64,000 nucleotides of DNA from a virus. Under the pieces are notes generated by a model. It had not been told where the DNA came from and made no database searches. It saw only the letters and a program-made list of their open reading frames with translations. Location: IMG/VR virus record IMGVR_UViG_3300042945_001299, positions 1-64,000 of that record. The stretch is one strand, 5' to 3'. This document shows positions 20,354-29,308 of this stretch, in pieces (the stretch's first letter is position 1; the number at the start of each line of letters is the position of its first letter). A program made the translations under genes and the position numbers.

Positions 20354-21694
20354 ATGAGCAACCAATTCCTAAACCACCTAAACTCAATCACACCTCAGGG
20401 TAGAGCCAAGGATACATCCATCTTTGTTCCCGCGAAGGACATCAGCGAAGCCGTTCCCGATGTCGGACAGAACCTCAAGGGGATGCCAAGGAAGGCAGCA
20501 AGAAAACTTGCACATGCATCCCGCAACTGGAGAGAGGGTAGCGGAAGCCTCAAGGACTATGAAGCCGCAAGGGAGCGTTGGGGCAAGAAGATGAGCAGCA
20601 ATGCCAAGCGGTATGGAAAGAAACTCGACCGCGCACTTGGAGACTTCTCCGCAAGGACAGGCATTCCACTCAAGGAAGCAGTCTCGACCAATGATCCAAA
20701 TCGTGGTCGTTCGGGGAGAGCAAAGCCCATACTTCCACCAGGACAGGATCCATACGACAAGTACACCAAGGGTGAGATCAAGAGTTTCTCTGGCAAACTA
20801 CAGAAGAGACTTCGTGGCTTGAGTCCAGAGGGCAGACAAAGGTACTATCGCGAGGTTGGAATGCGTTCCCGTGCCGCATCACGCGCTGGCAAGACTGGGC
20901 GTTTGTTTCCAATGACGGAAGCCCCCAAGTATGCACAGTATGCCATTCCCGCAGTTCCTGAACTTCTCATGCTCACCTATAGCAACAAGCACAAGCGAGA
21001 TGCTGATGGGTTGAAGAAGTTCGTCGGTAAGGGTAGGAAGAATCCAATACCAGTATATGAAGGTGCAGTGAAGGCATCCATGGAAGATTGGTTGTATGAT
21101 CTTCCAAAGGGTGCAATCCGTGAACTCAAGGCAAAGCACGGCAAGATACTTGCCCGTACTGGTGGACATGCTAAGGGAATCGGGGGAATCGGGGCGAAGA
21201 ATTCAGCGAAACTTCATCAAAGCATTCAGGGTATTCTTCAAAAGCATAATGTTCCTAAACTGATGGGTTCACATGCGGAAGGTTCCAATGCCATTCAGAT
21301 GTCTTTCCACACATACCACGGCAATCTTCATGAGCAGAAGGAAGTCGATGATGAGGGTGGAATGGCAATGGGTGAACTCAAGTCCATCATTGCAAATGCC
21401 AACGACATCATGTCGATGCTCAAGTCTGATTCCCAACTTGAGGGATGGGTTCAGTCCAAGATCACGAAATCAGCAGATTACATTTCTTCGGTGAAAGACT
21501 ACCTTTCCAATACTCCAAATTCGATATCCGAAGAAGAGGAAAAGGAAGAGGAAAAGAGAGAATCGACCAAGAGCATGATTGCCCGTTTGGTTGCCCGTCG
21601 CCACAAGAGGATTGGCATGGCAGTTCCAAAGAATGTCCTTCGTGACATTGAGAAGGAACACAAGAACGAGAAGGACGATTACGAGGACGATTGA
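20354..21694 (+). CDS. Large basic head-cargo candidate
   Basis: 446 residues. The N-terminal 35 (MSNQFLNHLNSITPQGRAKD, then TSIFVPAKDISEA) match the 82-residue protein at 26648 closely and end in Ile-Ser-Glu|Ala, a protease-type site. The body is Lys/Arg-rich and helical, with an acidic tail (EEEEKEEEK, EKDDYEDD). No domain recognised. Start at 20354, four bases after the previous stop. Confidence 0.65.
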   Translation: MSNQFLNHLNSITPQGRAKDTSIFVPAKDISEAVPDVGQNLKGMPRKAARKLAHASRNWREGSGSLKDYEAARERWGKKMSSNAKRYGKKLDRALGDFSARTGIPLKEAVSTNDPNRGRSGRAKPILPPGQDPYDKYTKGEIKSFSGKLQKRLRGLSPEGRQRYYREVGMRSRAASRAGKTGRLFPMTEAPKYAQYAIPAVPELLMLTYSNKHKRDADGLKKFVGKGRKNPIPVYEGAVKASMEDWLYDLPKGAIRELKAKHGKILARTGGHAKGIGGIGAKNSAKLHQSIQGILQKHNVPKLMGSHAEGSNAIQMSFHTYHGNLHEQKEVDDEGGMAMGELKSIIANANDIMSMLKSDSQLEGWVQSKITKSADYISSVKDYLSNTPNSISEEEEKEEEKRESTKSMIARLVARRHKRIGMAVPKNVLRDIEKEHKNEKDDYEDD

Positions 21695-21696
21695 AC

Positions 21697-22011
21697 ATGA
21701 AGTCATTCAGTCAGTTTCTCACTGAAGCATCTTCCAATGAAAGATATGTGAAGATCAAGCAATCTGGTCATGGTGCGAACATTCGCAAGATCAATGACAC
21801 CACATCCATGTTCTCGCATCGTGGCATCGTCGGTCATGTGGTCAAGGGATGGAGTCGCATGGGTGGTTGGGGATATCAGGCAGGGAACATTCGTGTGAAT
21901 GGTAAGGACATTGGTCTAAATACCATACATGGAACTCATAAGACGATGAATGATGCCATTCATAATGCATATATGCATACTGCACACCACATGGCAAAGG
22001 GAAATAAATGA
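21697..22011 (+). CDS. Capsid-tagged small protein
   Basis: 104 residues starting MKSFSQFLTEA (Leu-Thr-Glu|Ala). The body is basic with Gly/His/Trp (GHVVKGWSRMGGWGYQ). It begins one base after the previous stop and ends in an ATGA overlap. Probably an injected internal protein. Confidence 0.65.
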   Translation: MKSFSQFLTEASSNERYVKIKQSGHGANIRKINDTTSMFSHRGIVGHVVKGWSRMGGWGYQAGNIRVNGKDIGLNTIHGTHKTMNDAIHNAYMHTAHHMAKGNK

Positions 22012-22694
22012 AGACCTATCGCCAACTACTTGAGGACATACAACTAGAACCAAATATTAGTAGATTAAACCGCAAAGACTGGAAAGGTATTCATGATGAG
22101 TTCCATTCGGATATTGAAGCCGCGCGAAGCCTTCCTTCGCTTCGTATGCATAAACTTGGTAAGATTCATAAAGAATATTCTATCCATCGAAACCACAATG
22201 GTAATGACTTCTTCATAACCCACGATAAAAGCAAGAAAGTGGTTGGACACATAGAAAATGATCATGTGAGTGATAATCCGGAAACGAGTAAGCACTTGCG
22301 GGTAGGATTTCTAGCCATCCACCCGCATCATTCGAAGAAGAAGATAGGGCATTCGCTTGCCGTGGCAGCATACAAGCATCTTCATGGAAAGCACGGCTAT
22401 ACCATTCATAGCGGCATTCAACAGAGTATGGGTGGTGCATCAGTATGGCAGCACCTGATGAAGGATCCCAAGACCAAGAAGCATGTCCGTGCGGTCGTTA
22501 GTAGAAAAGGGGATGGAGACATAAAGGACATCGGACAGGCATCCAAGATGAATCCCGCTGACATATGGACTTCTGGTAGTGGGGGAGTCAGACGCAAGGC
22601 AGCATCCAAGGGAATCCGAATGCACGATTATTCGTCGCCCAAGGCAACCAGGGCATTTGGAACTCAACTCATACTCAAGGCAAAGAAGAAATGA
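22008..22694 (+). CDS. Tagged GNAT-like acetyltransferase
   Basis: 228 residues starting MKTYRQLLEDIQLE, a diverged form of the tag. The core has FLAIHPHHSKKKIGHSLAVA (acetyl-CoA loop His-His-x-Lys-Lys-Lys-Ile-Gly) and SGIQQSMGGASVWQHL, matching the C-terminal domain of the gene at 23986 (LQSPGGASVW). Coupled by ATGA to both neighbours. Confidence 0.65.
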   Translation: MKTYRQLLEDIQLEPNISRLNRKDWKGIHDEFHSDIEAARSLPSLRMHKLGKIHKEYSIHRNHNGNDFFITHDKSKKVVGHIENDHVSDNPETSKHLRVGFLAIHPHHSKKKIGHSLAVAAYKHLHGKHGYTIHSGIQQSMGGASVWQHLMKDPKTKKHVRAVVSRKGDGDIKDIGQASKMNPADIWTSGSGGVRRKAASKGIRMHDYSSPKATRAFGTQLILKAKKK

Positions 22695-23059
22695 AGTCAT
22701 TCAATCGTTTCATCGCAGAGGCAAACGAGCAGACGATTCAAAACTTCGTTGACTTTGCCGCACAGGAACTTGGTCTTGCAAACACACCGAATGTTCGTTT
22801 GGTTCAGGTGCGTGAGAATGGCATGACCACGGCATCGTATTGTCCAGCAGACAAGAGCATTCGTGTTGTGAGTGGCAACAGAGCCACATTCGACATCTGC
22901 CGTTCCATTGCACACGAACTCGTCCATCAGATGCAGGATGAATGTGGTGATGAACTCGACGGAGACACGGGATCACCATGCGAGGACGAAGCCAATGCAC
23001 TCGCTGGTCGTCTTATTCGGTTGTATGGCGGAAGCAACGAAGGCTTCTACGAGGAATAA
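22691..23059 (+). CDS. Capsid-tagged zincin metallopeptidase
   Basis: 122 residues starting MKSFNRFIAEA (Ile-Ala-Glu|Ala). The active site is HELVH (His75, Glu76, His79) and CEDEANALAGRL near residue 97 could give the third zinc ligand, as in small zincins. Packaging with the genome would place a protease in the host at the moment of injection. ATGA-coupled to the GNAT gene. Substrate unknown. Confidence 0.75.
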   Translation: MKSFNRFIAEANEQTIQNFVDFAAQELGLANTPNVRLVQVRENGMTTASYCPADKSIRVVSGNRATFDICRSIAHELVHQMQDECGDELDGDTGSPCEDEANALAGRLIRLYGGSNEGFYEE

Positions 23060-23062
23060 TAC

Positions 23063-23869
23063 ATGAAGACTTACAGGGAGTTCATAGTCGAGGCAACGGC
23101 AGTCAGGATGATTGCCCGTGCATATCCAAAGCACTTCATTCATGATGGACATGGAAACGAACTCAATGAGAACTGGTCGTATGCACATGACTTCCATGAG
23201 ATGCCTAACTCAGAAAAGCAGAAGTATGTCTACCATGCGACCACAGCCGCAAGAGCCGCGAAGATCGTCAAGGGTGGACTCAAGCCACGAAGTCCAAAGG
23301 GACGCACCAACTACCCAAGCCAGAAGGAACACACGCAGGGACACGCATTCGTGACCAACCATCATGGCGTAGGGTATTGGGTGGATCAGACAGCCCATGC
23401 AGTCAATCGCCGCAAGCATGAGGTTGGTGAGCGCGACTACGAAAACATTCATGTTGTGAAGTTCCCAATCGCAAATCTCAGCAAGTCCGCACGAAGAAAG
23501 TTCAAGTCTGACGATCTTGGAACCAAGGACTCGCGAAAGCACAGCGACTATGCCCGTGATCCGATCATAGATCCCTCGACGCATGAAGCACCATCCGCAT
23601 TCAAGGTTCGAAAGAAGATTCAAGAAGCATACGGTAGCAAAGCCAAGGATGGGTGGATTCATAGCCGTGGACTAGGTCATCGCAGATGGGTGAAGGGAAA
23701 TCATTCCATTGAAAAGCAAGGCAAACGAGGTTGGACAGTCTATGATTGGCAGAGAAGCAAGGAACTTCATGTTGCCAAGACTGCCAAGGAAGCAAAAGCA
23801 TGGTCAAATGCAAACCGATCAAGTCATTCAAAGATGGAACCAATCGAAATCAAACCGTGGACGGTTTGA
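23063..23869 (+). CDS. Capsid-tagged ADP-ribosyltransferase-like protein
   Basis: 268 residues starting MKTYREFIVEA (Ile-Val-Glu|Ala). Residues 55-115 have YVYHATTAARAAKIVKGGLKP then GHAFVTNHHGVGYW. The order Tyr-His-x-Thr/Ser ... Ile-x-x-x-Gly-Leu ... aromatic strand resembles the NAD-binding core of H-Y-E type ADP-ribosyltransferases. T4 packages the transferase Alt in its head, so an analogous injected enzyme is attractive. The catalytic Glu is not certain and the C-terminal 90 residues are a basic extension. Confidence 0.5.
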   Translation: MKTYREFIVEATAVRMIARAYPKHFIHDGHGNELNENWSYAHDFHEMPNSEKQKYVYHATTAARAAKIVKGGLKPRSPKGRTNYPSQKEHTQGHAFVTNHHGVGYWVDQTAHAVNRRKHEVGERDYENIHVVKFPIANLSKSARRKFKSDDLGTKDSRKHSDYARDPIIDPSTHEAPSAFKVRKKIQEAYGSKAKDGWIHSRGLGHRRWVKGNHSIEKQGKRGWTVYDWQRSKELHVAKTAKEAKAWSNANRSSHSKMEPIEIKPWTV

Positions 23870-23940
23870 TAGGTGGATTCGATACTGCCGAATGGTGGTA
23901 TATGTCGGAACACGAAGAAGACTAACCCAGTCAGACGCAC

Positions 23941-23973
23941 AGGTGGGGGACACGATCCCCCACCTTGTTTTTT
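23941..23973 (+). terminator. Strong intrinsic terminator
   Basis: AGGTGGGGGA and TCCCCCACCT form a perfect 10-base stem with a 5-base loop followed by TGTTTTTT. A late promoter box starts immediately after. Confidence 0.9.
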
Positions 23974-23980
23974 CTAAATA
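23974..23980 (+). promoter_or_regulatory. Late promoter box (CTAAATA) abutting a start codon
   Basis: The box ends 6 bases before the ATG at 23986. By T4 geometry the RNA would start at about the ATG, giving a leaderless mRNA. Confidence 0.65.
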
Positions 23981-23985
23981 TCATT

Positions 23986-25380
23986 ATGAAAACAATACAC
24001 ATAGTTCCCATTGATGAAGCAAGCAAGCCCAAGCCATCTGGCAAGGCATTCCTCCTTCCTGGCTCCTACAGCCCATACACCGTTGGACACCATGAGATGG
24101 CAAGGCAAGCCGCTGCACATGCTGCCTCGACGGGTCATACGCACTTCTACCATGGCATCGGTGCCGCATCGAAGCAATCGGCAGATGATCCGTTGACGCA
24201 TGGACAAAAGCGTTCCGTCATTCGTTCTGGTCACAGGAACATTGCCAAGGAACACAAGGGAATGCAGTTTCGCACAACCGAAAAGGAACATGTGAGTCCA
24301 TTCCATCAACTGGCGCATCTCGCAAGACAGGGACACAAGCACATCACCATCGGTCTTGGATCGGATCAGATGAAAAAAGGTGGTGTCAAGACCGCAATAG
24401 AGGGGCATGTGAAGAAGTACGGTGGAATATTGGACAAGGATGGCAAGGTTCACAAGGCAACGGTGAGTTTCCATCAGATGGGTGCAGAGAGGCATGAAGG
24501 AGATATGCGAAGGCACGAAGTCCTTGCAAGGCTTCGCAAGGGAGACATGAGCGTGGCAAAGGCAGGAAGGCTTCGCAAGGCAGTTGCATCTGGCGACACA
24601 GAACTCGCCCATGAACTCATGCCAAAGCACATCAACAAGCCGAAGTACTTTAGCCTGATACAGAAGCAACAGGCACGGGTAGCAAAGCCAAAGAAGAAGG
24701 CACTCGTCAAGGAAGGATACATGTCGTTCCTTGATTTCATTGGGGAGGACATTGAGATTGCAAATGTCCTTGAAAAGCCGAGAGGTGGATTGCTCAGTGC
24801 AAGAAACTTCGCAAAGACCGTGGAGAGAACAGGCAATCCCACGAAGAGATCGGGAAGAGTAGCCAAGGGATACACACTCCATACAAGCACACACAAGGAC
24901 GATCCAAAGGTTCAGACTCACTACATCGTCCATGATCAGACTGGTCATGTCGCGGGTGAGGTGTCCACGGTGTCCCATGGAGACGAGCATCAAGTCATTC
25001 ATACGGAAGTTCATGGATTGCACACAAGAAAGAAAATCGGTAAGTCCCTTGCGGCACTCGCATACAAGCACATTGCCAAGAAGAAGGGAAACCTTTGGAG
25101 CAGTGGATTGCAAAGCCCTGGTGGCGCATCCGTGTGGAACAGGCTCCGCAAGGATCCAAAGATGAAGGGTAGAGTCTTCCACCACACCGCGAAGGGGGAA
25201 GTTCCCGCACATGATGTTCCCGAAAAGCGCATATGGGCAAGCGATACATTGCCACACGAACCGAAAGTCGCAAAGAGCAAGGGAACTCCATCATTTTTAC
25301 CCACGACCAGAGAAAGTGATCCTGAACATAGGCGGGTTCTTGGTTCACGGCTCGTCATCCGACCTTTGCGGAAATCATAA
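23986..25380 (+). CDS. Two-domain protein: nucleotidyltransferase-like plus GNAT-like
   Basis: 464 residues. The N-terminus MKTIHIVPIDEA ends in Ile-Asp-Glu|Ala, a tag variant. Domain 1 (about 20-230) begins FLLPGSYSPYTVGHHEM, the HIGH-like motif (Thr-x-Gly-His) of cytidylyl/nicotinamide-nucleotide transferase folds, with IGLGSDQMKKGG downstream. Domain 2 (about 255-464) is a GNAT-like fold with VHGLHTRKKIGKSLAALAYK and SGLQSPGGASVWNRL, paralogous to the protein at 22008. YMSFLDFIGEDIEIANV near 247 looks like a second internal tag and cleavage site, so the two domains may be separated in the capsid. No ribosome binding site; probably leaderless. Confidence 0.7.
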   Translation: MKTIHIVPIDEASKPKPSGKAFLLPGSYSPYTVGHHEMARQAAAHAASTGHTHFYHGIGAASKQSADDPLTHGQKRSVIRSGHRNIAKEHKGMQFRTTEKEHVSPFHQLAHLARQGHKHITIGLGSDQMKKGGVKTAIEGHVKKYGGILDKDGKVHKATVSFHQMGAERHEGDMRRHEVLARLRKGDMSVAKAGRLRKAVASGDTELAHELMPKHINKPKYFSLIQKQQARVAKPKKKALVKEGYMSFLDFIGEDIEIANVLEKPRGGLLSARNFAKTVERTGNPTKRSGRVAKGYTLHTSTHKDDPKVQTHYIVHDQTGHVAGEVSTVSHGDEHQVIHTEVHGLHTRKKIGKSLAALAYKHIAKKKGNLWSSGLQSPGGASVWNRLRKDPKMKGRVFHHTAKGEVPAHDVPEKRIWASDTLPHEPKVAKSKGTPSFLPTTRESDPEHRRVLGSRLVIRPLRKS

Positions 25381-25383
25381 ATA
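25376..25383 (+). promoter_or_regulatory. Late promoter (CATAAATA)
   Basis: Overlaps the upstream stop codon, 37 bases before the gene at 25421. Confidence 0.65.
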
Positions 25384-25420
25384 ATAGAAGCGTTCTAAAA
25401 TAGGCAAATAAGGAAGAAGC

Positions 25421-26635
25421 ATGAACTCACCAAATCTACAGCAGAGGCTCTATCTCGCCAAGGCACTCAACGAGAATACCGATACACTTTTCGATCATCC
25501 TGAGATGAACGAGGCTCGTCGTAGAGGAGTGCCTTTCTCCAAGACAGAAGCACAACTTAGAAGAGAAAACATGGCTGCTGGAAAGGCTTGGCTTGCAAAG
25601 AAGGGCAAAAAGGCTCCTTTAGACAAGAACGCCGAAAAGAAGCAGGAAGAGACGAACGAAGAGTCCATCTCTGAAGGCGTGAAGAGAATGCGTAGGCTTC
25701 GCCGCGCACATGTGAGTGGAAAGGCTTCTCGCGAAACCGCCGATGCATATGACAAGGAACTTTCCAAGTTGTCTGCAAGCCGTCTTCGTCGTGGTGGAGC
25801 AAGAAAGCAGACAATTCGTGGCTTCTTCACCGACAAGCCCACCACACCAGCAGCAGACAAGGCATATGAAAGATTCAGCAAGGGTGCCATGGATAAGGCA
25901 AATGCCAAGGGCAAGAAGATCTTCGAAGATGTGGATCTTGATGAGGGTTCCTATGTCCACTCAAAGGGTGAACTCAAGAAGGCAATCAAGGGATCGAAAC
26001 GCGAGATCGTCAAGGCAGTAAAGAAGGGCGACAAGGAAGAAGCAAAGTTCTGGATGCAGAACAAGAAGGATGCAGAGGAGCAACTCAAGGAAGCAACTCG
26101 CTCCAAGTATCTCAAGGTATATGGCAAGCACAAGGTCGGCTCTGATGAGAGCAAAGCATTGAACTTGGCAAGACTCAAGCGGGAGGTGGCTATGCTTCAG
26201 CGCGGTGGTGCCGATGCAGAGACGATGAAGAAAGCCGCTGCTGCCCAAGGGCGATTCAATCGCAATGAGCCGCGCGATCCAACATATAATCCACATGATG
26301 CTTCAATGGCAACATATCGCTTTGCAAGAAAGGCAACGAGAAGCAGGGAGGATGGCAAGAAGTCTCCTCGTAAAGTCAATGAAGCAACTCGCTCCAAGGT
26401 AGGAAAAGCCTATCGTAAGTTTGGACACGGACCAGAATACGATCTAGCAGACTTGAAAAGAAAAGTCGCTACCCTTCGCCGTGGTGGTGCTTCCAATGAA
26501 ATACTCAAAAGTTACCCTGCGATCCATGCGCGAGGCGGTTATCACGACAAGGCAGAGATCACGACTGCAAGACAGAATTTCATGGCTCGCGGAATGCGAA
26601 AGCGAGATCAAGGCATAAAGTCTCCACGAAACTAA
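25421..26635 (+). CDS. Basic repeat protein, probable internal head protein
   Basis: 404 residues, Lys/Arg/Ala-rich and helical. Two copies of a unit of about 55 residues, KEATRSKYLKVYGKHKVGS and NEATRSKVGKAYRKFGHGP, each continue into an LKRxVAxLxRGGA segment (about 215-275 and 320-370). Several (Leu/Ile)-x-Glu sites (SISEG, VDLDEG) could be cut by the prohead protease. Resembles DNA-binding core proteins of T4-like heads by composition only. Confidence 0.65.
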   Translation: MNSPNLQQRLYLAKALNENTDTLFDHPEMNEARRRGVPFSKTEAQLRRENMAAGKAWLAKKGKKAPLDKNAEKKQEETNEESISEGVKRMRRLRRAHVSGKASRETADAYDKELSKLSASRLRRGGARKQTIRGFFTDKPTTPAADKAYERFSKGAMDKANAKGKKIFEDVDLDEGSYVHSKGELKKAIKGSKREIVKAVKKGDKEEAKFWMQNKKDAEEQLKEATRSKYLKVYGKHKVGSDESKALNLARLKREVAMLQRGGADAETMKKAAAAQGRFNRNEPRDPTYNPHDASMATYRFARKATRSREDGKKSPRKVNEATRSKVGKAYRKFGHGPEYDLADLKRKVATLRRGGASNEILKSYPAIHARGGYHDKAEITTARQNFMARGMRKRDQGIKSPRN

Positions 26636-26647
26636 GAAAGAACCAAC

Positions 26648-26896
26648 ATGAACAATCAGTTCCTACAACACCTCAACTCCATCACTCCACAGGGCAGGGC
26701 AAAGGATACAAACATCTTTGTTCCCGCCGAGGACATTCAGGAAGTAAGAAAGCCAAACGAAAAGGATGCAAAGAAGTTGCTTCGCAAGTTGAAGAAGGCT
26801 GGCCGTGCCGTGAAGCGCGTGGTTGGCGGCGTCGTGAACACACTTGGCACTCCACAAGACAACACCGATTACATGATCACAGGTAGAAAGTTCTAA
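26648..26896 (+). CDS. Small protein sharing the NNQFLQHLNSI tag
   Basis: 82 residues. The first 35 nearly match the start of the 446-residue protein at 20354, including RAKDTNIFVPAEDI. The rest is a short basic helix (KDAKKLLRKLKKAGRAVKRV). A second tag type for head targeting is a reasonable inference. Confidence 0.65.
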   Translation: MNNQFLQHLNSITPQGRAKDTNIFVPAEDIQEVRKPNEKDAKKLLRKLKKAGRAVKRVVGGVVNTLGTPQDNTDYMITGRKF

Positions 26897-26908
26897 AAGG
26901 AAATACAA

Positions 26909-28120
26909 ATGCGTACAAGAGATATCAAGGCACTCAACGAGACAATCGCATCTGTGGTCGATCCAGTGGATGCTGACCGCGCAAAGGCTCTCCAAGAGGG
27001 CTACCTCAACTCCCTCACAGAGAAGGCTCGTCAGATCTGCGAGGAGACAATCGAAGAGAAGGCAGCACCTGGCATGGAGGATTGGGCATCCGATCCCAAG
27101 GTCAAGGCATCCTTCAAGAAGCAATACGGCAAGAGGTGGAAGGAAGTCATGTATGCACGATCCTGGAACCTTGCCAAGAAGGAGAAGGAGTTGGGTGTGA
27201 ATGAGGAAGTTGAAGAACTGGACGAGTTGAACAAGAAGACTCTTGGTTCCTACATCAACAAGTCAATGAAAGATTATGGTGAGTTGTCTGCTTACAACCA
27301 GATGGTGGGATCGGGCCTTTCAGATGAAGCAGAACGAAAGATGAAAAATAGAAAGCGCGGAGTCAAGCGTGCTACCGCTATTCTAACCAAAGAAGATGTT
27401 GGGCTTGCAGAGGGAGTCAGTGCAAAGCGTATGCGAATCATTCGCAAGCACAATGTTTCAGGGAAGCCCATCAAAGGCGAAGTCGCAGACTTCATGCAGC
27501 GTTCCTTCAAGAAGAAGTTCTACAAGGACAAGGAAAAGTTTGGTGGAGCAACATCGGCAGTTCTTGGAAGAGCCGCACTCAAGCACTCTGCTATGAAGGC
27601 AAAGGGTCTTGCTGAAGCCGAGCAGTTGGATGAGGCTGGCTACAAGAAGTTGATGCGCCTCAGAGGTAAGGCATATGACACAGGAAATCCAAAGGTCGCA
27701 AGAGCAGCAGCGGAACTCCAATCCAAGGTTGCTGCAAGAATGGCAATGAAGGGTGGAGCATCTGCCGAGGCAGTCAAGGGTGGCGGAAGTCTCATAGGCA
27801 AGAGTGGAAAGTACACTCAGAAGGCAGGAAACCTTGCCAATCAGCGCAGCAAAGCCATCGCATCATTCCGCAACCTGAATATCGATAGGGGAGTGGCAAG
27901 AGACACAGGTTCTGGTTCGGTCGAGGCAATGGCAAATCGCTTGCAGGGCAAGAAGCCAAAGATGACAAAGAGCCAGATTTCCAAGAAGCGCGAGGCTCAG
28001 GCAGCAATGCGTGATTTCAGAAACCGCGCTCGTAGCGGCGACTTCGGACAGAACAACCAAGAGGGTATGCGTCCACTCTATAACTATCTAAAGAGAACTG
28101 GTAAACTCAAGACCAAGTAA
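26909..28120 (+). CDS. Basic helical protein with ELDELNKKTLGSYI motif
   Basis: 403 residues. EEVEELDELNKKTLGSYINK (about 95-114) is a motif seen in several head-associated proteins of T4-like phages. Many prohead-protease-like sites (ALNET, GLAEG, GLAEAEQLDEAG) divide it into basic segments. An internal core or DNA-binding head protein that is processed during maturation is likely. Confidence 0.65.
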   Translation: MRTRDIKALNETIASVVDPVDADRAKALQEGYLNSLTEKARQICEETIEEKAAPGMEDWASDPKVKASFKKQYGKRWKEVMYARSWNLAKKEKELGVNEEVEELDELNKKTLGSYINKSMKDYGELSAYNQMVGSGLSDEAERKMKNRKRGVKRATAILTKEDVGLAEGVSAKRMRIIRKHNVSGKPIKGEVADFMQRSFKKKFYKDKEKFGGATSAVLGRAALKHSAMKAKGLAEAEQLDEAGYKKLMRLRGKAYDTGNPKVARAAAELQSKVAARMAMKGGASAEAVKGGGSLIGKSGKYTQKAGNLANQRSKAIASFRNLNIDRGVARDTGSGSVEAMANRLQGKKPKMTKSQISKKREAQAAMRDFRNRARSGDFGQNNQEGMRPLYNYLKRTGKLKTK

Positions 28121-28134
28121 AAGGGGACTATATC

Positions 28135-28269
28135 ATGGCAAAAGTGAAGACACCAGCAAGACCAAGAATCCGTGACCTCAAGCATCAGATCTTCGTGAAG
28201 AGTCTGAACCGAAAGAAGAACCTTGAGGGTTGCAATTCAAGAAATGCTAAATATTCAAACAAGTGTTGA
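28135..28269 (+). CDS. 44-residue basic protein
   Basis: The ATG at 28135 has AAAGGGGA upstream and opens a Lys/Arg-rich frame (KVKTPARPRIRDLKHQ) ending in Cys. A late promoter box overlaps its 3' end. Too short to classify. Confidence 0.5.
   Translation: MAKVKTPARPRIRDLKHQIFVKSLNRKKNLEGCNSRNAKYSNKC
28247..28253 (+). promoter_or_regulatory. Late promoter box (CTAAATA)
   Basis: 73 bases before the gene at 28326, overlapping the preceding small gene. Confidence 0.5.
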
Positions 28270-28325
28270 TATTCTAGAACCTATCAGCACATTCATAAAG
28301 TTTCGAAACTACGAAAGGTAAGAAC

Positions 28326-29279
28326 ATGGCAATCAACCGCGACGGCTACGCATCACTAATCGAATCTGTCCAAGAGGCAGTTTCCACATCAACAGCAGGA
28401 ACCGCAACAGATGGTTCTGGCACATCTGGAATTCAATGGGGACATTCATCAATCGGTGGTGCAATGAATGCCATGCAGTTGGCTCAATGGCTTGCATCTC
28501 AGATGGGTGGTGGAAAGCCAAGTCCAAACGCATTCACTACTGCTGCCAAGAGCGGTGGTCGCGGCAACTTTGCCTCATCCAACAGAACAAGCGTCAAGGG
28601 TGGCAAGGGATCGTCTTCTGCTAAGGCATCTGTCGGAACAGCAGCCAAGAGGGGTGCGATCACAGAAGCCGACATTGAGGAAGCGTTGGCAATCCTTGAC
28701 GAAGCATCATGGAATACAGGTGAGTTCTCTGGCATGAAGAGTGGATATGACATAGCAAAGGCATTGAATGCTGGAAAGACATTCAGTGGAAGCAACACCC
28801 TTGGAAAGGGTCCAAAGGGTGGTCGCAAGACAAACCTAGGCTCTGGTCGTCCAACTGGCTCCAGTGCAACCTATGGAACCACAGGAACCAATGCAACTCG
28901 TCAAGAGGTTGCAGAGGCTGGTGCTGAGTATTGGAATCAAGGTAGATTCTCTGGCATGAAGAGTGGATACGACCTAGCAAGAGCATTGGGCAGCGGAACA
29001 TTTGGTTCTGGTGGTACTACAACCTCAAAGGCTCCAAAGAGTCGCAAGACAAACCTAGGCTCTGGTCGTCCAACTGGCTCCAGCGCAACCTATGGAACCA
29101 CAGGAACCAGTGCAACTCGTCAAGAGGTTGCAGAGGAAGAGGATTTTGACATCCTCGACGCGATCCTCGCAGAGGGAATCGAACTATATGGCGAAGAAGG
29201 TCTTGCAGAGATCCTTGCTGATTTCGCAGAGACTGGCGAGGTTTCAGACGAACTCGCACTTCTTCTCAGCGACGAATAA
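28326..29279 (+). CDS. Gly/Ser/Thr-rich repeat protein, probable head protein
   Basis: 317 residues. The N-terminus INRDGYASLIESVQEA has a Leu-Ile-Glu|Ser site. Two long repeats follow, each containing a FSGMKSGYDIAKAL-type segment and RKTNLGSGRPTGSSATYG, then TTGTNATRQEV. At DNA level about 87 bases are nearly identical between about 28830-28916 and 29050-29136. The tail is acidic and helical. Abundant virion protein likely. Confidence 0.65.
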   Translation: MAINRDGYASLIESVQEAVSTSTAGTATDGSGTSGIQWGHSSIGGAMNAMQLAQWLASQMGGGKPSPNAFTTAAKSGGRGNFASSNRTSVKGGKGSSSAKASVGTAAKRGAITEADIEEALAILDEASWNTGEFSGMKSGYDIAKALNAGKTFSGSNTLGKGPKGGRKTNLGSGRPTGSSATYGTTGTNATRQEVAEAGAEYWNQGRFSGMKSGYDLARALGSGTFGSGGTTTSKAPKSRKTNLGSGRPTGSSATYGTTGTSATRQEVAEEEDFDILDAILAEGIELYGEEGLAEILADFAETGEVSDELALLLSDE

Positions 29280-29308
29280 ACCTTAGGCTACAAGGTGGTA
29301 TGCACACG

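Noticed and set aside
23974-25257. 427-residue open frame on the - strand
   Set aside because: Cys/His/Leu-rich mirror of the nucleotidyltransferase-GNAT gene; no promoter or ribosome binding site.
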